Shown here piece after piece: positions 8,821 through 17,271 of a stretch of DNA of 36,387 nt; position 1 is the first letter of the stretch; each line of letters opens with the position of its first letter. Source of the stretch: Baaleninema simplex PCC 7105 (lineage in GTDB: Bacteria; Cyanobacteriota; Cyanobacteriia; Cyanobacteriales; Geitlerinemataceae). The notes under the pieces are model-generated. The model searched no databases and was not told the origin of the DNA. It saw only the letters and a program-made list of their open reading frames with translations. The DNA is taken from NCBI RefSeq assembly GCF_000332355.1, contig NZ_KB235959.1:95499-131885 (forward strand). Direction: 5' to 3'. The position numbers and the translations under genes are program-made.

Positions 8821-10899
8821 TTAATGGTTTTCAAAATCACTAGGTTTTGCGATCTGCAAAGGAGTTGGTAAAACTCGCCGCTCTTTATATTCATTCTCGT
8901 CATTTCCTAGGCGAGGTTGTTGTTTGCGCTCAATTTCCATATAACGCCTTTGCTCTAGATATTCTTGCGATGGATCTTCTTCCCACTTCAGCATTTCCAG
9001 AAGCATCTGGATTCGGCGAATATCTTTAAAACTCCCATGTATTCTAAGTTGTTCTAGCATATAATTTTCAAAGAGTTGCTGGCAGTCTGGATCGCTTTCC
9101 AGAGTTTCTGCTGTTTGCCAGTTGTTACCCTCAAATAATTGAGTATATCGTTTAGTTCGATCGCTCAAGTACAGCTTAGATTCAATTTTGACGGCTCCCA
9201 TACCTAAAGGTTTTCCCATTCCGAGCTTTAGGCGATAGCTATCGTTGCGAGCGATATCGAGAACCCACATTAATGCCCCTACCTCTACATGACTTAGGTT
9301 TTCAAAGCGGATAGTGAACTCAAATTTTACCCCTTTTTTGATTGGTTTAATCTCAGTTAACTGAGTATCAGGCGACTCCTTTGGATTTGGATGTTTAAAA
9401 TTAGGGTCATTCCCTTTATGCCAGTAAAGCTTGTGTCCTCGAATAACTGTCTCTTCTCCAGGTTTACTGGCATAGTGTTTTAGATTCTTCTTGTCAGCTT
9501 TCGTTTCTTCTGGCTGAACTAAATAGTGTTGAAATGTAGTGGGTTTAGGACTCGCCAGAATTTGAGGAGTTACTCGATCTTCTTGATTGCCAGCATACCA
9601 AATACCATTTTCATCGCTTTTATATTTGGCATTGCTGAAGAAAACTCGTCCTGCCCGTTGTTTCTCTATTTCTTTAGGTAATCTCTTTTCTGGGATTTCA
9701 CGTCTAACCCAACCAAAAATAGCATCTGCCAAATCCACGATAGTTATATCTTTCAAATCGTCAACAATCGTTATATCTTTCAAATTATCTGGGATAAAAT
9801 CAACAGCAGAAGCCGCTCTTGTTTTTCCCTCTGGTATGTATGGAATTCGGAAATTAGGACTTTGACCAAATAGTCTCACCGATTCTCCACGTTTAGGCTG
9901 GCAATAGAAAATAGGTCTACCATCTTCCAAAACACCCCTATCTTCTTGAAATGGATTTTTGTTAGGATTATTTTTATTCTTAAAAAACTTGCCATTCTGA
10001 AAACTGGTGAGTGAGGCTTTGTAATCTAAAATTGCATCTGAACTAATTTCAAGACGCTCATTTGTCGTTTTAAGAGGAATAATATAGTGATACTTACGAC
10101 CCTCCTTGCTGTTCAGTTTATTTTCTCGTTCAGATTCTGTAGTAATATTGCTCGTTTCTAGCATATTACCGCTAGTTACTAGCCAACCTTGGTTGTCTTT
10201 ATACTCTTGAATATCTTCACTAACCCATACAGATTTACCCTTAACCTTAAAACTTACTTGAATATATTGCGGAAGATAGTTCTCTTCTTTCATTAATACG
10301 AGAGAGGGAAGTTGTTTCGCGTTGATGTCATTTTTGTTTCTTGGTTCTTTTATTTTTGTATAGTTATTTCTTCCGATTTTAATAGCCGGACAAATAAGCC
10401 ATTTTTGAGTGTGTTTATCAAACTTTAAGTAACCGGCCTGCACGTTTTTTAGAATATCTTTATAATGTTTTAGTGGATCTTCATCATCCGCAGCAACAGC
10501 ACGAAAGAAAAACTTTTGATATTCAGATACCAAATCGATTTTACTGAAGCTAGCTATTTCTACCAAAGTTCTCATCATTCCTCGTAAGCTACTGCCTGGA
10601 ATCACAGGAAGTTTCGTCTCTTCATCGATGTAGAAAAACTCTGGCAGATCTTTCGCTTCTATTTGCTTTTGAAATTGATCTAGTGTTAGTCCACAGCGAG
10701 TGTAAAGAGGAGATGAGGTCGTTAAAGTGCATTCGATTCAACCTGTATTGCGATCTGTGTAGTAACGATCGTTATCTCGCAATTCACCATTAGCATCTAG
10801 CTCTGCTTCAACAACCTTATCGGGGAGTTCGACAAAATTATAAGGTGCGATCGCTTTTTTTTTATTGTCCGGAACTTTCTGGATATGCTTAGGTGTCAT
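8821..10899 (-). pseudogene. Type III CRISPR RAMP protein, TIGR03986 family (Cas7 with insertion), interrupted by in-frame TGA
   Basis: This is the last subunit gene of the effector operon, a Cas7-like backbone protein carrying a large insertion; members of this group sit at one end of III-D complexes. Its natural start is inferred to be ATG 10899 (MTPKHIQKVPDNKKK), followed by the family signature APYNFVELPDKVV and, after the break, ECTLTTSSPLYTR, KLPVIPGSSLRGMMRTLVE, FSNAKY and LGMGKPLGMGAVKIES. Codon 54 (10738-10740) is TGA in the middle of the conserved N-terminal stretch, where relatives appear to carry an aromatic residue. The remaining 638 codons are fully open. The gene is therefore broken by one nonsense change, unless it is read through or restarted internally (GTG 10605 gives a 594-residue product lacking the first beta strands). 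It ends at 8821, exactly where the RTX_A remnant begins. Length without the stop would be 692 residues. Confidence 0.8.
9734..9787 (-). repeat. 27-bp in-frame tandem duplication in the TIGR03986 RAMP gene
   Basis: Two 27-bp units encode NLKDITIVD and DLKDITIVD back to back, just before LADAIFGWVRR. The remainder of this conserved segment is single copy, so this looks like a recent slippage duplication that keeps the frame. Confidence 0.75.
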
Positions 10900-11526
10900 T
10901 TTTTTCTCTGGTACAGGTTTTAACTTAACTAGACGACTGAGAAAAAGTCGAGCAATTCCCGAATCATTATAGTCAATGTAATGACGAACGAGTAATCGCA
11001 CTGGACGATGTAGCTTCTGTTTATTCTTACTGAAATAATCTTCTCCTACAGATATAGGAACTGCATGTTTCAGTCCTTGAGAACCATCGGAGAGAAGAGT
11101 AAATCCATTTCTCTCGCCATCCTCTTGATTATGACCTTTTTCTTTTTGAGTTCCCCAGAGAATTTGCCATTCTTCAAGATAGTCCACTTCTAGGTTATCT
11201 TGAACGATGCGAGATTGCCAGCCTTCATCAGTACGCCACAGCAAGATTTCTCCATTGTCTCCAAATATTCGGCACTGCTGAAGCGTACAGATTCGGAGTT
11301 TCGGTAAATCTACTCTAAAAATTTTTCCATCGAACACTTCGTCAGCAGTAATCAGCTTGTAGTTATCATTAAATTTCCCCCAAATCACTCCATCTTCAGC
11401 ATGAGCTAAAAGATATTCGAGTTGCCATTCTTTAGCCTGCTTCTCTATCCAAGCACTCAAAGTATCGTTATTATCTTCTTTTATAATATCCGTAGATAGA
11501 TGGGAGAGACATATTAACTTATTCAT
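10738..11526 (-). CDS. csx19: CRISPR-associated protein Csx19 (TIGR03984), fused in frame to the N-terminus of the next RAMP
   Basis: Residues 1-209 are Csx19, a small accessory subunit specific to type III-D effectors: YLLAHAEDGVIWGKF, TLQQCRIFGDNGEILLWR, EEWQILWGTQ, GFTLLSDGSQGLKHAVP, LLVRHYIDYNDSGIARLFLSRLV. ATG 11526 overlaps the stop of the double-Cas7 gene (ATGA), with a GGAAGG-type ribosome site upstream. The family should end near EKK at residue 209. Here the frame runs on for 53 codons through what is plainly the start of the TIGR03986 protein (MTPKHIQKV to YTDRNTG) and stops at 10738. The cause is visible: seven A (10899-10905 on this strand). Six A would give EKK-stop, with TGA overlapping the RAMP start codon as at several other junctions of this operon. 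So a one-base insertion, or a slippage site, fuses the two. Confidence 0.85.
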   Translation of the reverse strand: MNKLICLSHLSTDIIKEDNNDTLSAWIEKQAKEWQLEYLLAHAEDGVIWGKFNDNYKLITADEVFDGKIFRVDLPKLRICTLQQCRIFGDNGEILLWRTDEGWQSRIVQDNLEVDYLEEWQILWGTQKEKGHNQEDGERNGFTLLSDGSQGLKHAVPISVGEDYFSKNKQKLHRPVRLLVRHYIDYNDSGIARLFLSRLVKLKPVPEKKMTPKHIQKVPDNKKKAIAPYNFVELPDKVVEAELDANGELRDNDRYYTDRNTG

Positions 11527-13049
11527 GCTGTCACCTTTACCTTCCTGACAAACTCGCTAACAAAAGATTCTAATTCCCGAGCATTGCTGATTTTTAAGTT
11601 TTGACTATTTTGATTTTGTTTGATTGTCCAAGTCTCGTTGCCTTCTCCTGGCGTGTATCGCGTCATTTCTGCCTCGATACCTTCTAAACGACCTCTGCCA
11701 ATACTACTTTCTCCGCCAACAGGTAAATCACTTGTCCATAAATCTTTCAGCAGTAGCAACAGCAAGCCAATTTCAGCATCACTGGGTTGACGTAACTCTA
11801 ACTCTAAAGTTACCCGCGTACCATTTTTACCAAAGATGGGTTGTTCGTCGAATAATGCGCCATGATAAGCACCTCCCGTAAAGCGATCGATCGCAATTCG
11901 ATTTTGTACTAATTCTACAGCATTATAAACAACACTTTCGCGAACAACTAAACGACTTGAATTCGCTTTCTTTGCAATTTCATCTTTATCGATCTTTCCA
12001 AATAGATCGTCAATCAGATCGTCAATCAGATCGTCAATCCTAGTTTTACAATCGCCTAAAGTCTTGACAATTCGTTCGGCACGATGTCGCAATACTCCAG
12101 CTAAACTTGTTCCCGATAAAACAGGTTCCTGGTTTTCTGGCTGCTGAGAATTTTTTCGATAAGATTTCAAATGTACGACATCGGGAACAGGATCGGTCGA
12201 AAAATGACCAGAGCGGATTAGTAGAGAACCTGCTAATTTAAAGGTTGCTTTCATGAAAAAACGACAACGCTTGTCCGATCTTGTAATTTTAACCTTGAGG
12301 ATATCTGCTATTTTTCCCTGTTGGAAAATAGAATCTTGGGGATTCGGATTACACTTTCGATCGAAAAGCAACCATGCCAATCTTTGTCGATAGCCTTGTA
12401 AGTTAAACTGCCAAACATCCCAACTTTCAACATGGCAACGTCCAAATCCTCTGTTCTTTTTCATGCCGATGTTAATTTCCTTGTTTTCTAATCCTTGTAA
12501 TGCCAAGACTAGAGCCTCAATAAGTAAGTTTTTATCTGTGTCTTTTTCAATCAGTAATTCAAAGCAGAGAGGGAATTCAGTGCCAGCAGCCAGGAGTTCT
12601 AGATCGTACTTATTTTTGTCATCTGCTGTTCCCGTTTGATTGTTAATTTTGACTCCATCACGAATTTCAATTTTAGGAACTTCACTGCTAATCGAATCAT
12701 GAATGATTAAAGGACTTTGGTTGCCATTTTCATCTTTACGTTCTGCACCAAATAAATAAGTTGCCAAGTTTGCTATGTTATTTGGATTTTTTGGCTCATC
12801 TTCTTGGTCATTATTTCTTTTTGGGTATCCATACTGATATTCATAAACATAGTTTCGTAAAGCACCCGCGATCGATGCTCCAGTTAGGAGAGCATTAGAA
12901 CTAATGCTGTCGCGCAGAAGCATCAAGTCAGTAACGCCTTCAGCGTCGCCACTTCCTAAACAGGTTGGTGTATCTAACACTAAAGTTCCGCGAACAATAA
13001 TACGTTCGATGATGTGACGTTGGCTACGTTTTAAACGCTCGTTACTCAT
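11523..13049 (-). CDS. Double Cas7-like RAMP protein (Cas7-2x), type III-D effector backbone
   Basis: A 508-residue protein made of two Csm3/Cas7-like domains. Domain 1 (about 15-230) shows TLVLDTPTCLGSGDAEGVTD, ALLTGASIAGALRNYV and MKKNRGFGRCHVESW. Domain 2 (about 265-480) shows KLAGSLLIRSGHFSTDPVPD, PVLSGTSLAGVLRHRAERI, RIAIDRFTGGAYHGALFDEQP and PVGGESSIGRGRLEGIEAE. Each carries the glycine-rich loop and an early Asp-rich segment where backbone Cas7 subunits keep the target-RNA-cleaving Asp (candidates in GSGDAEGVTD and STDPVPD). Tandem Cas7 fusions of this type occur in cyanobacterial III-Dv complexes. ATG 13049 overlaps the csx10 stop by 8 bp and has the site GGAGAAGG. The csx19 start overlaps its stop by ATGA. 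Confidence 0.85.
   Translation of the reverse strand: MSNERLKRSQRHIIERIIVRGTLVLDTPTCLGSGDAEGVTDLMLLRDSISSNALLTGASIAGALRNYVYEYQYGYPKRNNDQEDEPKNPNNIANLATYLFGAERKDENGNQSPLIIHDSISSEVPKIEIRDGVKINNQTGTADDKNKYDLELLAAGTEFPLCFELLIEKDTDKNLLIEALVLALQGLENKEINIGMKKNRGFGRCHVESWDVWQFNLQGYRQRLAWLLFDRKCNPNPQDSIFQQGKIADILKVKITRSDKRCRFFMKATFKLAGSLLIRSGHFSTDPVPDVVHLKSYRKNSQQPENQEPVLSGTSLAGVLRHRAERIVKTLGDCKTRIDDLIDDLIDDLFGKIDKDEIAKKANSSRLVVRESVVYNAVELVQNRIAIDRFTGGAYHGALFDEQPIFGKNGTRVTLELELRQPSDAEIGLLLLLLKDLWTSDLPVGGESSIGRGRLEGIEAEMTRYTPGEGNETWTIKQNQNSQNLKISNARELESFVSEFVRKVKVTA
12004..12039 (-). repeat. Three 12-bp repeats encoding IDDL-IDDL-IDDL in the double Cas7
   Basis: AGATCGTCAATC occurs three times without a gap and encodes a fourfold-periodic acidic helix in domain 2. 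It is an in-frame slippage expansion in what should be a surface helix. Confidence 0.8.
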
Positions 13050-14586
13050 CGACCTTCTCCTTCATGGCATTTTTGGCGATCGCCATAATTAACCGTAGGC
13101 TATACTCTCTTTTCAAGTCATCTGTAAGAGTGACTTCTTTCCCTGCAATTTCGACTGGCTCAACACGTTCCTCAAGCCAATCTCCCTTTAATATCTCATC
13201 AATTTTTTGATGGAGTTTACTACGTTTGTATTGTTCGCAAGCTTTAGAAGGAAGTTGCTTTAACAAGTCCTTGAGAGGTTTATAACTGTTTTCGTCTAGA
13301 GCTTGTCTTGTAACAACTATCAAACGAGATAACTGGCTATTTGTTATCCGATTGACTTCTAACTGGTGAATCTCAACTTGTTCTAAAAGTAACTGCTCTA
13401 ACTTCTGGCGTAAAATTCGATCTGCCATTTGACGTGCTAGAATCTCTGATTCTCGTTTTTGTAATTGAGGCTGCTTTCGTTTACTTAGCTTTTGTCTATT
13501 GGTTTTTTTGACAGGAAATTCGCGTTCCTTTAATCTCCAGTTGACAGCAATCCGTCCAAACCCTTCTACCCTTCGCTCACCAATTCCCTCTGCTTCTAGC
13601 TGACGAATTTGCTCGGGAGTAATTCCGACATTCTCATAAACAAATACGCTACCCGCTTTGACGGCTGGAACTTGCGGTAAAGGCAAACCCCATTTTCGAT
13701 TAAATCCACCAATTACAACACTGTCAGTGTAAGCAACTTTGGGTTTATCTAACTTAATCCCTAACTTTTCTGACAGTAGCTGAGTTGGAGGTATGGCTGC
13801 ATAGTGTCCCCACTTATCGCGGAGAATCAAGTCACTGAGTAGAGTGATTTTAATAATATCACTTTTAGCTCTTTGTTCTACATGACTTTCTACTTCACTC
13901 CAAGAATCCTCAGGTTTAACATCGCCGATCTTAGTATGACCGTATCCTGCACTTCTCGATCCTCCCAACCAAGCATCAGGCGATTGCAGTAAGTCTTGAA
14001 TCAGTTGAACGAGCTGTTCGTCAGCTTCGTGACAAAGAATAACACCCTGAAAGGTTTGTCCCGCATCTATAGCATCGTAACAGAAAATTTCTCCTTCGGT
14101 TTTGGTGGCGCGTCCTTTGCGGCGATCTCGCTGGTTATGAATATTAATTCTGCGATCGACGGTATACTGCCTAACATATCCTTGTTCTTCTACCCAAAAT
14201 TCATCGCTCGATTGATATTGAACAGAATTTGAACTAGGTTTTTTTACACTAAAATCATAAAAAAGAATACTTTCATCATCAGTTTTAATCTCTTCTCCCT
14301 TCTGCTTTCGCCAAGAAAGAAGCGTCGGAGCAGTGCGGTGTCCTTCTTGACTTTTTAAATAGGCATTCAAGTAGCAAGTTGTCCCGTTAAAGAATAAACA
14401 TCTAGCTTTTTCATCAGATACAATATCTAGATAATCTCTCGAATCTTTGAGATAGCGACTAATTATCACCCCTCGAATCATACTCCCCGGAATATAAGGA
14501 TAAGACACATCACTATTGGGATCGCCTTGAAATGAAGTTGCTAAAACAGGCTGTATGGTTTTAAGTGAAAATGTAATTGCTTTCAT
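13042..14586 (-). CDS. csx10: Csx10-type RAMP protein (Cas5-like) with a helical, probably Cas11-like, C-terminal domain
   Basis: A 514-residue protein. Residues 1-350 match Csx10 of type III-D: QPVLATSFQGDPNSDVSYPYIPGS, RGVIISRYL, CLFFNGTTCYLNAYL, RTAPTLLSWRKQKG, the glycine-rich loop WLGGSRSAGYGHTKIGDV and GGFNRKWGLPLPQVPAVKAGS. Cas5-like subunits of this kind cap the crRNA 5' handle. From about 365 to 514 the chain is almost entirely helical and charged (KRESEILARQMADRILRQ, LEQLLLEQVEIHQLEV, REYSLRLIMAIAKNAMKE). That fits an appended Cas11-like small subunit, as in the Cas7-5-11 fusion of Synechocystis III-Dv; this part is inference from composition. ATG 14586 overlaps the preceding stop (ATGA), and GGGGGGAG lies upstream. 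Confidence 0.8.
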   Translation of the reverse strand: MKAITFSLKTIQPVLATSFQGDPNSDVSYPYIPGSMIRGVIISRYLKDSRDYLDIVSDEKARCLFFNGTTCYLNAYLKSQEGHRTAPTLLSWRKQKGEEIKTDDESILFYDFSVKKPSSNSVQYQSSDEFWVEEQGYVRQYTVDRRINIHNQRDRRKGRATKTEGEIFCYDAIDAGQTFQGVILCHEADEQLVQLIQDLLQSPDAWLGGSRSAGYGHTKIGDVKPEDSWSEVESHVEQRAKSDIIKITLLSDLILRDKWGHYAAIPPTQLLSEKLGIKLDKPKVAYTDSVVIGGFNRKWGLPLPQVPAVKAGSVFVYENVGITPEQIRQLEAEGIGERRVEGFGRIAVNWRLKEREFPVKKTNRQKLSKRKQPQLQKRESEILARQMADRILRQKLEQLLLEQVEIHQLEVNRITNSQLSRLIVVTRQALDENSYKPLKDLLKQLPSKACEQYKRSKLHQKIDEILKGDWLEERVEPVEIAGKEVTLTDDLKREYSLRLIMAIAKNAMKEKVDE

Positions 14587-15266
14587 GCTGCTCCCCCCTC
14601 AGCTACACCAAAATGATCCACTAAAGTTAAATCTGCTGTAAGTTCCCTTGATGTCGAGTCAAATAAATGACACTGTACATACCCTCGTCCTCGGTTTCTA
14701 CCACTTCCTACTCTTTTTAAAGCTAGGCTTCCCACTGTGAGCAGTGATAAAGCATCATTACTAGGTTGAATCTCAAAACTTAAGGCTGCTGTAAATCCCA
14801 AATTGCGCAACACAACACGAGAAGATCGTAAACTACCTTCGTCTGGCGTTCCTGTTTTGGGATCGATCGCTGTTTGGCGACGAATTGTTGTCAAAGAGTT
14901 CAGAATATCAACTGATGTTAATTTTTTATTTTGTAGTTGCATCTGATACGCGACAGCTTGACGCAAATCTTCCGGTAAACAAGCATCACCAACGTGCATT
15001 GTTGAAATAGTATCCCGAGTGCTTCCCGGTATCCCAAAGACATTAAAAGCAACATTTTCCCAATACTCTTGCAGACTAGGAGTTGGTAATGCTGTGATTA
15101 AATTATCACATTCTTCTCTCAATAATCCCTTTAACGTTCGCCCCCGTAAATACGGAAATCCATAAGCATCGTGTTCCACTTCTCGATCGACTAAACCTGC
15201 GACTCCATCCCCACGTCCAAACGTCGTATCACTCAACAACCTCATTCGCAATGTGTAAACAATCAT
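14583..15266 (-). CDS. Single Cas7/Csm3-like RAMP protein of the type III-D effector
   Basis: A 227-residue protein, a typical length for a single Cas7 (Csm3-like) crRNA-binding backbone subunit. It shows RMRLLSDTTFGRGDGVAGLVDREV (candidate catalytic Asp at 20 or 27), YGFPYLRGRTLKGLLREEC for the RAMP helix, and the glycine-rich loop GSGRNRGRGYVQC near residues 185-200. ATG 15266 has a clear AAGGAGA site 6-8 bases upstream, and its start lies 38 bp inside cas10. The next gene, csx10, starts on its stop codon (ATGA). In Synechocystis III-Dv the equivalent domain is fused to Cas5 and Cas11, whereas here it is a free protein. Confidence 0.85.
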   Translation of the reverse strand: MIVYTLRMRLLSDTTFGRGDGVAGLVDREVEHDAYGFPYLRGRTLKGLLREECDNLITALPTPSLQEYWENVAFNVFGIPGSTRDTISTMHVGDACLPEDLRQAVAYQMQLQNKKLTSVDILNSLTTIRRQTAIDPKTGTPDEGSLRSSRVVLRNLGFTAALSFEIQPSNDALSLLTVGSLALKRVGSGRNRGRGYVQCHLFDSTSRELTADLTLVDHFGVAEGGAA

Positions 15267-16929
15267 CTGAATCTCCTTGTTTTAAAGGAAAATAAAATTC
15301 CATTGCTTCAATCGCATCAAAATAACCACAGCGATCTTCAGTCCAGCCATTAGTTTGTAGATCGTCTAGATCGTATCCTCCTTTCAATAAGGGTAAATCG
15401 CCAATACTGTAAGCTTTACGAAATTCGTTAGTTGCTTTCCTACCCTCTCGCAATTTTTCTCGTAACGCGATAATCTTATTACGGCGATTTTTCCAGGTTT
15501 GACAGTCTTTTAAATTCCCCTTAAAACATTCAACTGCATCAGTGAAATTAGTCCAAGTACGCCAGCGATCGACTTCATCTTCTATGAAAATAGGACGCAT
15601 TGTTAAATCGCCCTCATTGACTTGATATTCTCGTTGACGAATTTCACCAATTGAACCCAGTAAACCACTGGATGCGATATGCCAATCCATTGCAGAAAAA
15701 CTGTTTGTATTCCCTATGTTTTGTTTCTCATCTCTAACAAAACTTTTTGCATTCCTACATAACGCCTCACTCAAGGCATAAGCTCTAGCAAAGGGATAAT
15801 GAGACTTCACAATACAAACTCCCGCACAAGCGGTCATAGGTTGGCCGTCAGCTAAATATAAATTTGGCTTTTGTAACGTTTTTAAAAAAATTGCTGCTAA
15901 TTCTAACCCTAATCTGCCATCACAAACAAAAGTAATGTCATCACCTCCGTACACAAGAGGACGAAATGGCAAGTAAGGTTTTCCATCTTGGGTAAAGATA
16001 GAAAATTGACCCATAACCTTGCCTTCTGAATCTATTGAATTAATTAAAATTTGAATTACTCTTTCAATTGATTTGAATCCTGCTCGATCTACAGACTTAG
16101 ATAAATTCCGTATTCGATAAATGTAATCACGGTTTTCAGAGCTATTTTCAACATACTTTGTAAAACGCTCTCCCATGCTATTACCATCAGCGTGAACGAT
16201 GGCATAGTAGCTATTGTCATCTCTTGTCCGTCCCAGATGATCCATGCGGTAGGGAAATTGATATGGAGTATTTTTTAACACTTCTTGAAATTTCGAGCGT
16301 ATGGCTTTATTTGCCTCATTTGTTGTTTCTCCATGTTTAGATGAAACAACTCTAAGTTTTTCTTCGGTTTCTCTGGAGATAAAATATATGTCTTCTTCTC
16401 TATCTTCTTTGTTAAATTTTATATACTCCTCACTGGTATTAACAGCAGGTAGCTGAGTTGACTGACAGGTTGCTGTAACTCCTAATCCCAATAAAGGCAC
16501 TGAAGTCCTTCTCGATCGCTTTTGTTTTTCTAATTCTTCTTGGAGCAACTCGACTTTTTCCTTGAGGCTACCATCATCATCCCAATTAAACTCTATATGG
16601 GCAGCCACAAGATTTACTCCTGGTGCTTGCTTCAGGAGTTTTCGACTGAGTTTTTGAGTAAATTGTTTGGCAATATCTACCGACTTAAATAATAGCAGTG
16701 CATTACCACCTCCGACATAAATTAGTTCTCCTTTAAGTCCACTATTTTTGATTGAAGTTTCCTGTTGATTCCTTGGAGCTCCTAAAGCTTCCAATTCATC
16801 CCTGACCCAGTCCCCTGTAGCTCGATCGACTAGATAGGATGCACCAATATTTTCCCGCAGACGGTTACTGTTGAAAATATAAGATTGAATCCCTGTGGTA
16901 TCCAATGCTGTCACTACATAATTACTCAT
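15229..16929 (-). CDS. cas10: Cas10, type III CRISPR signature protein without an HD domain
   Basis: The predicted protein has 566 residues. Two palm-like domains are visible. The first opens directly at the N-terminus (TTGIQSYIFNSNRLRENIGASYLVDRA) with YVGGGNALLLF. The second carries YGGDD at 327-331 (G328-D331), the intact cyclase motif that makes cyclic oligoadenylates from ATP when target RNA binds, followed by ACAGVCIVKSHYPFARAY. No HD nuclease domain precedes the first palm, so single-stranded DNA cleavage is not expected from this protein. ATG 16929 is chosen over upstream alternatives because it has a strong AGGAGG site and overlaps the preceding stop as ATGA. This suggests it was translationally coupled to the CARF nuclease gene upstream, which is now broken. 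Confidence 0.88.
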   Translation of the reverse strand: MSNYVVTALDTTGIQSYIFNSNRLRENIGASYLVDRATGDWVRDELEALGAPRNQQETSIKNSGLKGELIYVGGGNALLLFKSVDIAKQFTQKLSRKLLKQAPGVNLVAAHIEFNWDDDGSLKEKVELLQEELEKQKRSRRTSVPLLGLGVTATCQSTQLPAVNTSEEYIKFNKEDREEDIYFISRETEEKLRVVSSKHGETTNEANKAIRSKFQEVLKNTPYQFPYRMDHLGRTRDDNSYYAIVHADGNSMGERFTKYVENSSENRDYIYRIRNLSKSVDRAGFKSIERVIQILINSIDSEGKVMGQFSIFTQDGKPYLPFRPLVYGGDDITFVCDGRLGLELAAIFLKTLQKPNLYLADGQPMTACAGVCIVKSHYPFARAYALSEALCRNAKSFVRDEKQNIGNTNSFSAMDWHIASSGLLGSIGEIRQREYQVNEGDLTMRPIFIEDEVDRWRTWTNFTDAVECFKGNLKDCQTWKNRRNKIIALREKLREGRKATNEFRKAYSIGDLPLLKGGYDLDDLQTNGWTEDRCGYFDAIEAMEFYFPLKQGDSDDCLHIANEVVE

Positions 16930-17216
16930 CGATTTGCCTCCTGATTGTTGCGGTCTATCCAATCGTCAATACCATCAGCTAAATTGGCTAAGTCTTGACG
17001 ACCAAACACTTGGATTTTTTTGTCAGGAATAGCAAATCTTACCTCATCCTTGATATATTCAGGAAAGTCGTAACAACAAACAAGAGCAACTCGGGCTTCA
17101 TCACCTCCTAACTGTCTGGCACGCAAATGAGCTTCAAATAACTTTTGTTTGGGTCTTCGGAGTTTGTGGTTATAAATGTATAGCATGATACAAAAAATTG
17201 AAGATTCGAGAGCCAA
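16926..17216 (-). pseudogene. 3' part of the broken Card1/Can2-like nuclease gene, now an ORF starting inside the MITE
   Basis: From 17150 downwards it encodes KQKLFEAHLRARQLGG, VALVCCYDFPEY, IQVFGRQDL and DDWIDRNN. This is the conserved C-terminal half of the DUF1887 PD-(D/E)xK nuclease fold and continues exactly where the 5' part stops. Codons upstream of 17151 are MITE sequence; the first usable ATG is 17187 (MLYIYNHKL), with no clear ribosome site. The piece could still be translated, but it lacks the CARF domain and half of the nuclease. It ends at 16926 in an ATGA overlap with cas10. Its size and position invite a Cas2 label, but the motifs do not fit Cas2. Confidence 0.8.
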
Positions 17217-17271
17217 AACCCTTGAAATCTCGTGAAGTTAGTTTTTCTGTCACCCTAAACTCCGAAGAGCC
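17151..17271. mobile_element. 121-bp MITE inserted in the CARF-nuclease gene
   Basis: The terminal inverted repeats read GGGTCTTCGGAGTTT on one end and GGCTCTTCGGAGTTT on the other. The element is flanked by a perfect 8-bp target duplication, TTTTGTTT, at 17143-17150 and 17272-17279. By eye it is identical over its full length to the copy at 32486-32606. It holds no ORF of its own, so it must be moved in trans by a transposase not seen in this window. Confidence 0.9.

Noticed and set aside
10603-10605. GTG 10605 as the genuine start of the TIGR03986 gene
   Set aside because: The frame stays open upstream to the TGA at 10738 and encodes conserved family sequence (ECTLTTSSPLYTR, KLPVIPGSS), so this GTG is an internal valine codon.
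16926-17216. A ~96-residue ORF next to cas10 that could be called Cas2
   Set aside because: Its motifs continue the DUF1887 nuclease from the upstream gene exactly across the MITE target duplication, and no Cas2 ferredoxin-like pattern is present.
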